Part shown: one piece after another, positions 1 to 13,117 of the stretch | Numbering within the stretch: position 1 is the first letter of the stretch | Layout: each line of letters starts with the position of its first letter | Source of the DNA: Balanoglossus misakiensis | Lineage: Eukaryota > Hemichordata | Reading direction: 5' to 3' | NCBI GenBank assembly: GCA_040954595.2 | Contig: CM082595.2 | Coordinates: 3,348,001-3,412,000, forward strand | DNA: 64,000 nt | Position numbers and translations under genes: made by a program | The notes under the pieces: model-generated | The model's database searches: none | Told to the model about the DNA's origin: nothing | The model's input: the letters and a program-made list of their open reading frames with translations, nothing else

Positions 1-3000
1 CTGGCAGATGTGCCATTATCATCATATGTAGTTTGTCTCAAGTCAGTGCGTTAACTGGTCGTGACATTGGAGTAGAACTCATCTGTCATGCGCACTATAT
101 ACACATTGCGGTGTATCATCCATGCTTCGGGCGTGATACCCGAATGATGATGTTATCTCTCGTGTGGTGCGGCGGGGCCATTGGCTGACGGACGATTGGC
201 CTGGCCGTCCTGTGTGCCCCAGATGTGATTCTCACCTGCGCACGTGACACGTGCGAGGAAGTTTCCGCGCGAGCTTTGTCCACTGAAATCACAGTTCTCC
301 CTACTTTAGATAGGTTTTTTGGCAACCTGGGTGAGTGATGAACATCTCAATATGGTCGACACAATTTCAAGATGGCCGGATTTTGCCATGTTGAAAAATG
401 AACGTTCATAAGCCAAAAGTGGGTCATTTTGTAACAGAAAAATAACAAACGTGGAAAAAGTTGAATGAGTTTAATATGCTAACTATAAAGACGTGGACAG
501 TGTTTCTGGCCAATCGTCGCGATGACCATAGAGTGTTAACAACAAATAAAAAATGTATGGCCTACACTCGAGTGGTTTCCGAAAACACCAGTCAGCCAAA
601 AATTATTTTGGCGGGTAAAACATCCGACATAGCTCCGGTTCACTGCGGACACAATTTACACAGTCACCCGACGACCGCAAGTTGCCTTCCCGTGAACTCT
701 TGCGGATATAGAATATAGGGGCAAGTGGTTTATTTAAACAATTTCGATGGCAGCGGGCTTTTGCCCATGGCGCGTGTAGAAGGAGCTGAGTTTTCATCTA
801 TCTTTGCGATCATATTAGTCGTGACAGGCAGACTTATTTTTTCCAGTGTCAGATTCCCGGGACTTGGAGACACCAGTCCGTTTCATCATCGTTTGTGGCA
901 ATCGCTGCCCAGATTAGAGAATTTCGCAAAAACTGGTGAATGTGCACGTGATCTGATCGCGAATTATTGTAAACATATAATAGCACATTGCATAGCTATA
1001 ATCTAATAGCGATTAGTCCAAAAAGACGAACGAACACATACCTCGTATTTGGCATAAGTTTTTTTTGGGAAATGTTTAGTGATGATGACGTCGTGATGAC
1101 GATGTGATGACTGCTAGTATATAACCAGGCCAGGGATAGTGACGTCTGCGACGACGGGAGTAGAGTTTGCGAGTTTCTGTGAGAGACGAGAAGTGGTTAT
1201 ATACTTTGCCAGAGATGGAGAACATTCAATATAGCCGGCGCAAATGTCATAAAGCACGTTTCGTTTTCCTTGTTGAGCACGCTCGTGGAGGGACCGTGAT
1301 AACGAGTGTTCTTACACCGTGAAGTAAATCACAAACGCATCCGAGAGACGCAGAAAGCAGAGTGGCTGGTTCGCGACCGGCACACATTTGCAACCCGAAC
1401 CGAGTGTTGACTGGGTCGTTCCCGGTATCACTTTCGAATAGACGGAATGCCGCGAAAAAACAACAGCCTTCGCTTTGGTAAACAATTTCTGCCAACCCCG
1501 TTTTCTGATTTGCGCGGTAACTTCACGCACGGGGGAATGAATAACAAGCCAATTTGGAACGATTACATGTACTTTGGAAAAAAAGTGCACCTCAAAAGTG
1601 TTGTTAAGAAATATATATCCTGTTTGGCCTTGATCAATGCCCGGATCTGTATGCAACACGCGTACAAGAATCAAGCCTATACACGAGGCCCAATAAATCT
1701 TACCAAGGCACGAAGTGGTTACTCAATCGAGTCATAAACGTACACATGCAATAAGCCTTGGCACCTTGACCCCCCAGTTACTTAACTCCTATACAGGTCA
1801 AATCATCCGGGGCACTAGAAGTAGCGTTGCTTAACTTAGCAATGCTATTGTATATGGTGTATTTTTGCAGGGATTTGGTAATAGGTTAGTTTGTGCGGAG
1901 CCCCAAGGCTTAGCGATTCTCAGTTTACGTGCAATCAGAATACTGCTGCGCATGTCACACAGGACACCATATGTTAGAATATGTCTTACATATCTCCGAA
2001 CGGTTCGTGCGCAACGAATGTTCGGTGTCAGTATTCGGTTGTTTTTTTAATAATCCCCGAGATACCTTTTGCCAGAATCAGGAAAAATTATGGGATTTAC
2101 TGTTCCAGGTATAAATCAAAACCATATTATTATTTTGACTCAGAGATTAACTGTAAAGATTTACTTATTCACGATATTTGATTAAGAAATAGAAGTCTCC
2201 ATAACTTAGTTGATATCGATGAACATTAAGTCACTCTCAAATTGATTTTTTGGACTAAATGTCGTTTGTGGGGTCTTACGGTGGCTGGAAGCGTTGTCCT
2301 GAAGGTTAGCAGAAATTATGAAAGCAAGCTTTCGTAGGTAACTGCGCAACTGCGAATCCACAGTCGGTATGTCTTACAGCAAACAGATCAAAGTGGTCGC
2401 CTTTTGAAATCGAGTATTTGGCCAAGGATAAAACCTTGGACTCTGCACAAACAAGCGGAAACAATTTGTCATTGAGCAGACAGCTGTGCGCAGGCGACTA
2501 GTAGTCGAGTTTTGTTTTCTTCAAAGTGAAATTTTATCAGTAAAACTGCCCTTTGCACATATCCATGCTTTGGTGAATATTTGGAATAATTTAAATATGC
2601 TTTAGCGAGTAGAACAAGAACGTTTTTTTCGCAGGCGAAAATAACCAAAAACAGCTTCTGTCCCATAAAGAAGTCGAACATGAGACTGCATTTGATTGAC
2701 AGAACAAAACTACTGAAACAAGTCAAAGTTACAGCTAATGGGACTTTAAGACACGTGGAAACATTCTGGACGCTGTACTATACGCAGACGACCAGATTTT
2801 GTTTGTCAGAATATCTACGTAAACATGTTTACGTCTTTGCACGGAAAACAGAACAACATGCGTGGCGCGTGCGTTTGCGCGTTCCTGGCGCGCACCAGCC
2901 CACTAGATTAATACCCCAACTACCATCTTTGGTGGAATTCTTGCAAACTGTCTTTGCAGCGGGGTTGTTTGAGGTTTTGTTTTTGGTGATCGAGGCTTTG

Positions 3001-5600
3001 TTGCCTCAAAGCAGCTGCTGTCAGTGTCCCAGGGCATTTTAGCGACCGAGAAGTTCCCGAGACCCTGGACAGGAGGTCCCAGGCCAGTAAAACAGTTTGT
3101 GAGATTAGGGTCACAGCCATTATAAGTCCGAACAAAATGATCCCCCCACCACCGTTGACTGCCTTATGTTATTTATGTACTTTTTATTGACTTCAATAGT
3201 AAGACGTTGGTCGTCGATCTGGAGCAGGCGTTCACCTCTCCCTATGCTGCAGATCTTGTAGGTCAAACTCCTTTCAACGCACACGCAGTCTCGCCAATTT
3301 CACTTTATTTCGCGTCGACGTCTCTCTCGGTACGTCCACTATAGCGACCGGATTACCGCATTGAGATTATCGTCTATTAAGTCATTTTATTTTGCTGTCA
3401 TCTGGTGTTTCGGTGTTCCTTTCCTTCATTCTCTTCTGGAGATACCCCGGTAGTAATTGAACGATTTCTGAAATTGTCTGCAATCTAGGCCTACCACCTG
3501 GACAACAGACATGCGCGTTGATGGAATTGAGTTTTGCGACACGGCGTGCCTTGGGACTCGGATAATCAAAGAAGGTTGCGTTTCATTGTGCTATTAAGAA
3601 ACATCTTCTCTAGTGGAATTCGTGAGATTTTTTCAGCATGGTGAAGAAATAGGTCACTGTGCCCGTCGATATCTATTGTGTTCTAAAACAGTTACGCATG
3701 CGTGAGGAAGGTGTACTTTCGCATGCCAGTGCGCACGTAAAATACATCTTCGCTGATCGAATGATTTTTATATATATTTGTGCAAGGACTTATATATATA
3801 TTAGCTCTAGGAATCTGTCTGAACGGTTTATTGGAGAAAAACCCAAATGGTTGGCTGTGCATCGCATTTCTCGTTAATCAAAATTGTGACAACCCTGGGG
3901 ATATGTTTCTGAATATGCCTGGCCTACCATATGCTATAACAATACCCCATTGTTAAAAATAAAACCACAGCAAATGTGCGCTCACCGCTCGATTGCACAA
4001 CGAGAGTGTTAACCAGACGAGAAATATGCAGACCAACTCCGACGCAAAACACGCAATGTGTATTGAAAAGAGTTTGACGCTCGCTGATCACCTTGATAAG
4101 CTAACTTACATTTGACACAAGGACTCGCTCCACTAAGAGGGCGATCGATAAGGAAAAATGGGCGGCCTCGACTCGCCTCGAAAACTGCACGTGTAACACG
4201 TAATTGCCTTGATGTGACAGAGAATGTCTGTTTTTTTACATAAGGAAAACTGCACTGACCAACACTGCACCAACATGCGTGTAGGAAAATTTTCTTGCAG
4301 TGATGTCATCCAATATACAGGTTTGCAAACGCAGCAAACCGATAACACTATTGGCCGGGCTTATCGAAGACATGCTGTGTCTCACGTTTTGACTTCAATA
4401 AGAGACTAATTAACACAGACTGTCAACAAGAATATCAGACAAAGCAAATAGCCTTTCTAGTCTCTGCCAAATCTGCCCGCATCTCTTGGGAGTTCAGACG
4501 AGGCCAGGCTTTAGTCTTCTTCTGACAAATGGTATTTGTCGTCTGCAACCCCGATATGAATTTATCAGTTGATCTTGGTGATAGGTAACTATAATCGCAC
4601 TTGATGAGCGAGAATCGAAGCTTTTTCACATGCGAAGTGGAGAAGCCGTTTACATCGATGAGATGAACGCCTTTTCTGTTATTTGCGGTGATTATTAGAA
4701 ATAGTACTGAAGTCACCCAGCACCACTTCCGATGTGTCGGTGATCGCTACCGACTGCGCGACTATCGTACGTTCGTCAGATCCGCCAATATCTTGTCAAA
4801 ACTAACAACAGCGAAAAATACAAAACATAAAAACAAAAAAGAAACACAAACAAAACAGACAACAGACATGTTATCTTTCCCTGTGCACGTGAGGGCCGCA
4901 CTTAATAGCTGCGTTGGTGTTTGATCGATTGAGCTCACTGCTCCCACTCATTATTCATCTACACATCAAAATAATAGGCACTGTTGTGACTACATCATAG
5001 TGTTCTTTCGTTAGGTTTACGCTTCTGAATTCTAGTACGGATTGTGTTATGATAACGATTACACTGGTTATCTCTGGCACCCCTCCTCCTTCGAAAATAA
5101 CAATTATCAAATTCTTTCTGTCAATTTATTTCTCTGATCAGGGCCGGGTGTCTTCTTGTCCGCCCTTGCCCCTGTCTGTCTCCTCGTCTCTGTCCGCCTC
5201 TCTCTGCTTCTGTATCCCCCTCCCCTTCCCCCTCAAGCCTCTTCAACTGCTTTTACTCAACGACACATCATAGCAGATTGTGCGAGTTCCGTTAGATTTG
5301 CAAAAACACAAGGTTTCATATGTCATCACAACCGTAGGTCAATGTTCGCGGTTCAACCGTCCTGGATATAAATACTAGGGTTAAAGTAAGTAGGTCACTT
5401 CAGGTTTTTGTTTGTTTCGAAATTGCAGTACACCAAGTATCCACATCGAGTCTGCGAACTCTTTGCTGTTAAGAGAACGACGTGTTTTTTCACCATGATG
5501 ACAGCAACGAAATTTAATGTTCAGTATCTTTCCTAGCCTCGTACGGTATCTGTATCCAAACACCAACTTCTGTAGGACCTCTTAAGGTTGTGCAAAATTC
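1..5600. other. No convincing gene; non-coding DNA
   Basis: Open frames here are short, lack splice-supported continuation and resemble no family I know. A promoter-like patch near 1086-1150 is listed separately. A pyrimidine-rich stretch lies around 5150-5240. I see no RNA gene. Confidence 0.5.
1086..1147 (+). promoter_or_regulatory. CRE-like and TATA-like cluster
   Basis: A CRE-like TGACGTCG at 1086-1093, a TATA-like TATATAA near 1118-1124 and a second TGACGTCT near 1140 lie within 65 bases. No coding exon was found downstream, so this may be chance or the promoter of a non-coding transcript. Confidence 0.2.
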
Positions 5601-5648
5601 ATGAAACTGTGTAATGATGGCAGTGATGGAAAAGGTGGCGGGTTTGTA

Positions 5649-5765
5649 GGTTGTGGTGGTGGTAGTTAGGGTGGTGATGGCGGTTGTGATGGTGGTGGTG
5701 GTGGTGGTTGTTGGCGGAGGTTGTTTTACTGTGGTGGTGATGGTAGGACAGCGGTGGTGGTGGTA
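5649..5765. repeat. GTG/GGT trinucleotide-rich microsatellite
   Basis: Imperfect runs of GGTGGTGGT with interspersed TTG and GAT. The complementary strand reads as a Thr/His-rich open frame that has no other support as a gene. Confidence 0.75.
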
Positions 5766-6339
5766 ATAATGATGATGACGATCAGAAGCAGTAGTTGTTG
5801 TAGTCAACGACAGTCGGATACACTTTGATGGTAGCTCTGTTTGGTGCAGTAAGGCAACCAATGCATATTGTACCACAAGTGTAGCTAGGTGCAGTGGGCA
5901 ATCATTTTCCACCATTTGTTGGCTTTCGTGGTCATTCAACAGACAAAACAGATCGGAATGAAGTATTGCTAGGAATTGTCTCTTCACGGTGGATGCCAAA
6001 GTGAGCAACTTTGGCCAATTCAGTAGCATTGTTATGCGACCACTGTTTCATGTAAATATTACGCATATTAAAAAAGAATGGCTTTATGTTCTTCATTGGA
6101 TGTCCACAGTGTATTGCGCCTGGGGCTAGTGGTATGCGGGTTCAAAGGGCATCACTTGTCGCGTGGGAGTGATCTCAACTGGCTTTCAGACTGCGAATTA
6201 AAAGAGCGTTATCTCGTTTCTGGTCAAGTGACTTCAAGCACCATTCCAACGTCGCCGCGAGAAATGCGCAGGCGCAACAAGTGAACCGGTGGCAGCCGGC
6301 CCAAGCTTGCGATATCGGTCAGTCCTGTTGAACCACTCC

Positions 6340-6500
6340 GATTGTGGATGTTCCCTGTGGCTGGATTCGCGCCAAAAATGTCAGACAGAGCAGACAAATT
6401 ATTGTGACCACCGACGAAAGCTAGACTAGATCAAAGACACCCGCGACCAAGTCGTTGCTACGTAAATTGATAAGCGATTTGTTATTTTAATAATCATGAC
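6340..6500 (+). repeat. Dispersed repeat, left member of an inverted pair
   Basis: The stretch shares GATTCGCGCCAAAAA, ATCAAAGACACCCG and GTTGCTACGTAAATTGATAA, in that order, with the reverse complement of about 11780-11915. The two copies lie in opposite orientation either side of the GGTGT satellite. They could be ends of one transposable element or two independent insertions of one family. Confidence 0.55.
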
Positions 6501-6561
6501 AAAAATCACGACTCTTAAGCAAAGGCCAATTTATTATTTATTTATATATTTTTATTTTGCT

Positions 6562-6680
6562 ATTCATTCATTCGTTCGTTCTTTCATTCATTCATTCATT
6601 CATTCATTCATTCATTCATTCATTCATTCATTCATTCATTCATTCAGTCAGTCAGTCAGTCAGTCAGTCAGTCAGTCAGT
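6562..6680. repeat. (ATTC)n followed by (AGTC)n microsatellite
   Basis: About 80 bases of ATTC tetranucleotide switch at about 6645 to nine AGTC units. The switch from one tetranucleotide to another suggests a point change that was then amplified. Confidence 0.9.
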
Positions 6681-7305
6681 CTTCGATTTAGCTTAGACAA
6701 CGTACAGTACATCGTGGCTTATTATTACTTTGAAACTCCTGACACAGTAATAACGCTTTCATTCGTACATCAACAATTTCAAGTTGGATAGCCAAACGAG
6801 TGCTTCACGTTCGCGATGCCTCCCCTCTCTCTCTCTCCTCTTCCCTCCCTCCCTCTCTGTACGAAACATCAATTAGATTCTAGGTCACCAGAAAATTTGA
6901 GCCACCAATATCACTCGGCACTTGATAGTTTGTTTATTGTTGATCCCATGCACGATCGATAGAGTGACCAGCCCGATATCATAGCATGATAATATGATTC
7001 ATACATTGATATCATGAAGATCCACCATTTTGTGCACGTATCCGTACTAGTACGTACATTTATATAGACAGGATGACACCAATAATCGAAAAAGCGCCCT
7101 CAAATATCTCTCCACGTTTTACTTGTCTCATGTGTGCAACCATAGACCCTGGAGGGTGCTACGCTCTTATTGTCGACTGATACAGTAAAAGTGCCCCATG
7201 TCTACTGCTTATTTGGTAGGTCACGGCCTTCGCGCACTTATTCCCGGACAAGAGCGTTCTGGGCACCTGGGCAGACGCTCTTACTGACGGGTGATAGACA
7301 GTTGC

Positions 7306-10300
7306 TGTGTGATGTGGTGTGGTGTGGTGTGGTGTGGTGTGTGTGGTGTGGTGTGGTGTGGTGTGGTGTGGTGTGTGTGGTGTGGTGTGTGTGGTGTGTG
7401 TGGTGTGGTGTGGTGTGGTGTGGTGTGGTGTGTGTGGTGTGGTGTGGTGTGGTGTGGTGTGGTGTGGTGTGGTGTGTGTGGTGTGGTGTGTGTGGTGTGG
7501 TGTGTGTGGTGTGGTGTGTGTGGTGTGGTGTGGTGTGGTGTGTGTGGTGTGTGTGGTGTGGTGTGTGTGGTGTGGTGTGGTGTGGTGTGGTGTGGTGTGG
7601 TGTGGTGTGTGTGGTGTGGTGTGGTGTGGTGTGTGTGGTGTGGTGTGGTGTGTGTGGTGTGTGGTGTGGTGTGTGTGTGTGGTGTGGTGTGGTGTGGTGT
7701 GGTGTGGTGTGGTGTGGTGTGGTGTGGTGTGGTGTGGTGTGGTGTGGTGTGGTGTGGTGTGGTGTGTGTGGTGTGGTGTGGTGTGGTGTGGTGTGTGTGG
7801 TGTGTGTGTGTGGTGTGTGTGGTGTGGTGTGTGTGGTGTGGTGTGTGTGGTGTGTGTGGTGTGGTGTGTGTGGTGTGGTGTGTGTGGTGTGGTGTGGTGT
7901 GGTGTGTGTGGTGTGGTGTGTGTGGTGTGGTGTGTGTGGTGTGGTGTGTGTGTGTGGTGTGGTGTGGTGTGGTGTGGTGTGGTGTGTGTGGTGTGGTGTG
8001 GTGTGGTGTGTGTGGTGTGGTGTGGTGTGGTGTGTGTGGTGTGTGGTGTGGTGTGGTGTGGTGTGGTGTGTGTGGTGTGGTGTGTGTGGTGTGGTGTGTG
8101 TGGTGTGTGGTGTGGTGTGTGTGGTGTGGTGTGGTGTGGTGTGTGTGGTGTGTGTGGTGTGGTGTGGTGTGGTGTGGTGTGGTGTGTGTGGTGTGTGTGG
8201 TGTGGTGTGTGTGGTGTGGTGTGTGTGGTGTGGTGTGTGTGGTGTGTGTGGTGTGGTGTGTGTGGTGTGGTGTGGTGTGGTGTGTGTGGTGTGTGTGGTG
8301 TGGTGTGGTGTGTGTGGTGTGGTGTGGTGTGGTGTGGTGTGGTGTGGTGTGTGTGGTGTGGTGTGGTGTGGTGTGTGTGGTGTGGTGTGTGTGGTGTGGT
8401 GTGGTGTGGTGTGGTGTGGTGTGGTGTGGTGTGGTGTGTGTGGTGTGGTGTGGTGTGGTGTGGTGTGGTGTGGTGTGGTGTGTGTGGTGTGGTGTGGTGT
8501 GGTGTGGTGTGGTGTGGTGTGTGTGGTGTGGTGTGGTGTGGTGTGGTGTGGTGTGGTGTGGTGTGGTGTGGTGTGGTGTGTGTGGTGTGGTGTGTGTGGT
8601 GTGTGTGGTGTGGTGTGGTGTGGTGTGTGTGGTGTGGTGTGTGTGGTGTGGTGTGGTGTGTGTGGTGTGGTGTGGTGTGGTGTGGTGTGTGTGGTGTGTG
8701 TGTGTGGTGTGGTGTGGTGTGGTGTGGTGTGGTGTGGTGTGGTGTGTGTGGTGTGGTGTGTGTGGTGTGGTGTGGTGTGGTGTGGTGTGGTGTGGTGTGG
8801 TGTGGTGTGTGTGGTGTGGTGTGGTGTGGTGTGTGTGGTGTGGTGTGTGTGTGGTGTGGTGTGTGTGGTGTGGTGTGGTGTGTGTGGTGTGGTGTGGTGT
8901 GTGTGGTGTGGTGTGGTGTGGTGTGGTGTGTGTGGTGTGGTGTGGTGTGGTGTGGTGTGGTGTGGTGTGTGTGGTGTGGTGTGTGTGGTGTGGTGTGTGT
9001 GGTGTGGTGTGTGTGGTGTGGTGTGTGTGGTGTGTGTGGTGTGGTGTGGTGTGGTGTGGTGTGGTGTGGTGTGTGGTGTGGTGTGGTGTGTTGTGTGTGG
9101 TGTGGTGTGGTGTGGTGTGGTGTGGTGTGTGTGGTGTGGTGTGTGTGGTGTGGTGTGGTGTGGTGTGGTGTGGTGTGTGTGGTGTGGTGTGGTGTGGTGT
9201 GGTGTGTGTGGTGTGGTGTGTGTGGTGTGGTGTGGTGTGGTGTGTGTGGTGTGTGTGGTGTGGTGTGTGTGGTGTGTGTGGTGTGGTGTGTGTGGTGTGG
9301 TGTGGTGTGTGTGGTGTGGTGTGTGTGGTGTGGTGTGGTGTGGTGTGGTGTGTGTGGTGTGGTGTGGTGTGGTGTGGTGTGGTGTGGTGTGGTGTGGTGT
9401 GGTGTGTGTGGTGTGGTGTGGTGTGGTGTGGTGGGTGTGGTGTGGTGTGTGTGGTGTGGTGTGGTGTGGTGTGTGTGGTGTGGTGTGTGTGGTGTGGTGT
9501 GTGTGGTGTGGTGTGGTGTGGTGTGGTGTGGTGTGGTGTGGTGTGGTGTGGTGTGGTGTGGTGTGTGTGGTGTGGTGTTGTGTGGTGTGGTGTGGTGTGT
9601 GTGGTGTGGTGTGGTGTGTGTGGTGTGGTGTGTGTGGTGTGGTGTGTGTGGTGTGGTGTGTGTGGTGTGGTGTGTGTGGTGTGGTGTGTGTGGTGTGGTG
9701 TGTGTGGTGTGGTGTGTGTGGTGTGGTGTGGTGTGGTGTGGTGTGGTGTGGTGTGTGTGGTGTGTGTGGTGTGGTGTGTGTGGTGTGGTGTGGTGTGTGT
9801 GGTGTGGTGTGGTGTGGTGTGTGTGGTGTGGTGTGTGTGGTGTGTGTGGTGTGGTGTGGTGTGGTGTGTGTGTGTGTGGTGTGGTGTGTTTGGTGTGGTG
9901 TGTGTGGTGTGGTGTGGTGTGGTGTGGTGTGGTGTGTGTGGTGTGGTGTGTGTGGTGTGTGTGGTGTGGTGTGGTGTGGTGTGGTGTGGTGTGTGTTGTG
10001 TGGTGTGTGTGGTGTGGTGTGGTGTGGTGTGGTGTGGTGTGGTGTGGTGTGTGTGGTGTGGTGTGTGTGGTGTGGTGTGTGTGGTGTGGTGTGGTGTGTG
10101 TGGTGTGGTGTGGTGTGGTGTGGTGTGGTGTGGTGTGTGTGGTGTGGTGTGTGTGGTGTGGTGTGGTGTGGTGTGGTGTGGTGTGGTGTGGTGTGTGTGG
10201 TGTGTGTGGTGTGGTGTGTGGTGTGTGTGTGGTGTGGTGTGGTGTGGTGTGGTGTGGTGTGGTGTGGTGTGGTGTGTGTGGTGTGGTGTGTGTGGTGTGG

Positions 10301-11089
10301 TGTGTGTGGTGTGGTGTGGTGTGGTGTGGTGTGGTGTGGTGTGTGTGGTGTGGTGTGTGTGGTGTGGTGTGTGTGGTGTGGTGTGTGTGGTGTGGTGTGT
10401 GGTGTGGTGTGGTGTGGTGTGGTGTGGTGTGGTGTGGTGTGTGTGGTGTGGTGTGTGTGGTGTGGTGTGTGTGGTGTGGTGTGGTGTGGTGTGGTGTGGT
10501 GTGGTGTGTGTGGTGTGTGTGGTGTGGTGTGGTGTGGTGTGTGTGGTGTGGTGTGTGTGGTGTGGTGTGTGTGGTGTGGTGTGGTGTGGTGTGTGTGGTG
10601 TGGTGTGTGTGGTGTGGTGTGTGTGGTGTGGTGTGGTGTGGTGTGTGTGGTGTGATGTGTGTGGTGTGGTGTGTGTGGTGTGGTGTGGTGTGGTGTGTGT
10701 GGTGTGTGTGGTGTGGTGTGTGTGGTGTGGTGTGGTGTGGTGTGTGTGGTGTGGTGTGTGTGGTGTGGTGTGGTGTGGTGTGGTGTGGTGTGGTGTGGTG
10801 TGGTGTGGTGTGGTGTGGTGTGGTGTGTGTGGTGTGGTGTGGTGTGGTGTGGTGTGGTGTGTGTGGTGTGGTGTGTGTGGTGTGGTGTGTGTGGTGTGGT
10901 GTGGTGTGTGTGGTGTGGTGTGTGTGGTGTGGTGTGGTGTGGTGTGGTGTGGTGTGGTGTGTGTGGTGTGGTGTGTGTGGTGTGGTGTGTGTGGTGTGGT
11001 GTGTGTGGTGTGGTGTGGTGTGGTGTGGTGTGTGTGGTGTGGTGTGGTGTGTGTGGTGTGGTGTGTGTGGTGTGGTGTGGTGTGGTGTG
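7306..11089. repeat. 3.8 kb GGTGT/GTGT two-word satellite
   Basis: The block consists almost entirely of two words, GGTGT (5 bp) and GTGT (4 bp), in irregular order. Only a handful of single-base departures appear, for example near 9090, 9431, 9568, 9886, 9996 and 10652. No frame contains a stop codon, so frames of over 1,200 codons appear on both strands (Cys/Val/Trp/Gly on one, His/Thr/Pro on the other). They are artefacts of composition. One strand is pure G/T; GG pairs spaced by TGT could form two-tier G-quadruplexes, and the GT runs could adopt Z-DNA. Confidence 0.95.
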
Positions 11090-13117
11090 CTTTGCTCTGC
11101 TCTGGACACACACTCTGTTAAGTCATCTTGAAAAGTTTTGGCGATGTAAAGCGCAATTTCACTTAAATTTAAATCCGATAGAACAGCGTACATGTACTTC
11201 TGTCCGCGATCTTATCAAGCCAACCGACCTTGCATGATGTTCTTAAAGTACATGTTGTAAACAGCAATAACCCTCTTTTGTACTTTTTCCATAAAAGAAT
11301 GGCCTATTTTCTGCTTCAGGGGATTTCTATAAGCTATTTATTTTCAGATCATTCAATCAATCAATGCAATTTAGGTCGCCAAGGAGTGATGGTATGAAAG
11401 GAGTTTTCTATGGCTAGACAGTGCTTTACATAAGGCAAGGTCACGAGAGTATGGTGACCCGCTAAGTCCGAGGTTTGCGCGAAACTAATTCTTTTATCCA
11501 TATGTCCGACAAAAGTTTGGTCTTGTGTTAAAATGATCTCTGTGTACTGAGTTAGTCTTAAATCCGGCATACGAATTTTCGTATTTCTTTGCCATTAACT
11601 TAGAAATCAGTAAGGTGTGAAATGTGAAATATGATTTCGTACGCAAAAATATGATTGATGAAAAGAGATTTTTTTTATAATGTGTTGCGAGATCATATGT
11701 GTTGAAAGTGATGACGTACCTGTTTTGAAAATCAAAATAAATAGAGCGATCTTTGGAAAATATCTGTTGGTGTTTACACGATTATCAGAATAACACTTCG
11801 CTTATCAATTTACGTAGCAACGTTAAGGCACGGGTGTCTTTGATGTAGGTGTCCTCCCGTCAGCGGCTGAAATATGCGTCTGTGGTCGTCTGTGTTTTTT
11901 TGGCGCGAATCCAAAGACTTTACCCACAGACCCTAGCCCCAGGGTCTATGTTTCAACTCTGAAAAGCCAGTGACATTGACCATTGCCATGCTGGCCATAT
12001 TAAGGTGAACTCCCCCGACGTTTAATATACGATGTGCCTCGTTCTGAAATACTAGTATGTTCCCCGGGCGCGTGCTAACTTCATAGTGCGCGAGATTCCG
12101 CCTTCACGACATTGGAATGGGGCCTGCCATCACTTGACCAGAAACGAGATAATTATCTGTCTTATCTCCAGACTGAAAGGGCCCAGTGCGAAAACTCGCA
12201 TGTGATCTGCGGCCAATTCTTGAATCTCTCGAATAGACCAAGGGCGACAATAACGGGAAAACACAATGACGTGACTGTTACCTTGGAGACCAGTTTATTT
12301 GGCCTTTGTAAATACAATTTATATTGCAATCTTGAAAGTTGAACTGATTAGATTCACATTATCTGAAGAAGTAAAGACAATTCGTGACACCAGACAAAAG
12401 GTCGTGCGCGTGGTCCTTTGAAACCACAGTATCTGCCGTGTAAAACAGCGCACAGTTTTCGATCCAAGTTCACCCGCGCAGCAGGGAATTATGAGGTCCA
12501 ACAATGTTGTAGATGTTCAGGATTTCATCTTGTCGTTGGGTCCTGCTCGGGCAATAACCCGTATTGGGGTCACCTCTGACTGGGTCACCATAACAAGGGC
12601 AATAACCCAGAGCGCCCTCTCAAATTTGAATTTAGCGCAGTGGGGCCGTGCTCGTGCAGGCAGCTGAGCCCCAGGCAAAAACTTACGTCCTTGCCAAAGT
12701 CGTACAAGTCAAGTCATTTTGTAAAAAGTGCATAAATTCTGTATCGATATAACATTATTGAAGTTCCAGTGCTTATTGTAAATGAGTGCCGTGACGAGTA
12801 TACAAAATGTAATTTCACAAATCAGTGCATGAAACAGTCTCTTTCCTTGATAAAGGATGAAGTTCAATTCGTACATCTGGTGCCGCCAGGTAGTCAGTCA
12901 CTGTGCCCACTGCCTGCACTCTCTGCTGATGTCGAAGGTGCATTTGTTGATTGTTTCAATTTTGGTGATCCGGGTGGACCCCCGCCCCTCTAGATGGTGA
13001 CTTGGGTTCTTCTTTCAGGCCCTATCGTAGAAGTCGATGCTTTCCAGGCCAAAGGTTGCGTCAGACCAGTCAGGAGAAGGGGCAGGTCCCAGCCAGATGT
13101 TCATTTTGTTTCCTGGG
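11090..13117. other. Intergenic; dispersed repeat and probable 3' flank of receptor gene A
   Basis: No supported exon. The right member of the inverted repeat pair lies at about 11780-11915. A minus-strand AATAAA (plus-strand TTTATT at 12294-12299) is a possible distant poly(A) signal for the long isoform of receptor gene A. Confidence 0.4.
11780..11945 (-). repeat. Dispersed repeat, right member of an inverted pair
   Basis: The reverse complement matches about 6361-6495 at several blocks of 14-20 bases separated by diverged sequence. A short palindrome around CAGGGTCTATG follows; a similar CATAGACCCTGGAG occurs at about 7142 and 53331, so parts of this family are scattered through the window. 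Confidence 0.5.

Noticed and set aside
5514-6029. 171-codon minus-strand frame rich in Thr and His
   Set aside because: Driven by the GTG/GGT microsatellite at 5649-5765.
6100-6180. Possible tRNA-like A and B boxes (GGTTCAAAG)
   Set aside because: No cloverleaf can be drawn around it and the A box does not fit.
6496-6696. Frame with Ser-Phe-Ile-His repeats
   Set aside because: Translation of the ATTC microsatellite.
7159-11237. Several open frames of over 1,100 codons on both strands across the GGTGT satellite
   Set aside because: They exist because neither word contains a stop in any frame; the composition is only His/Thr/Pro or Cys/Val/Trp/Gly and no splice or domain evidence supports them.
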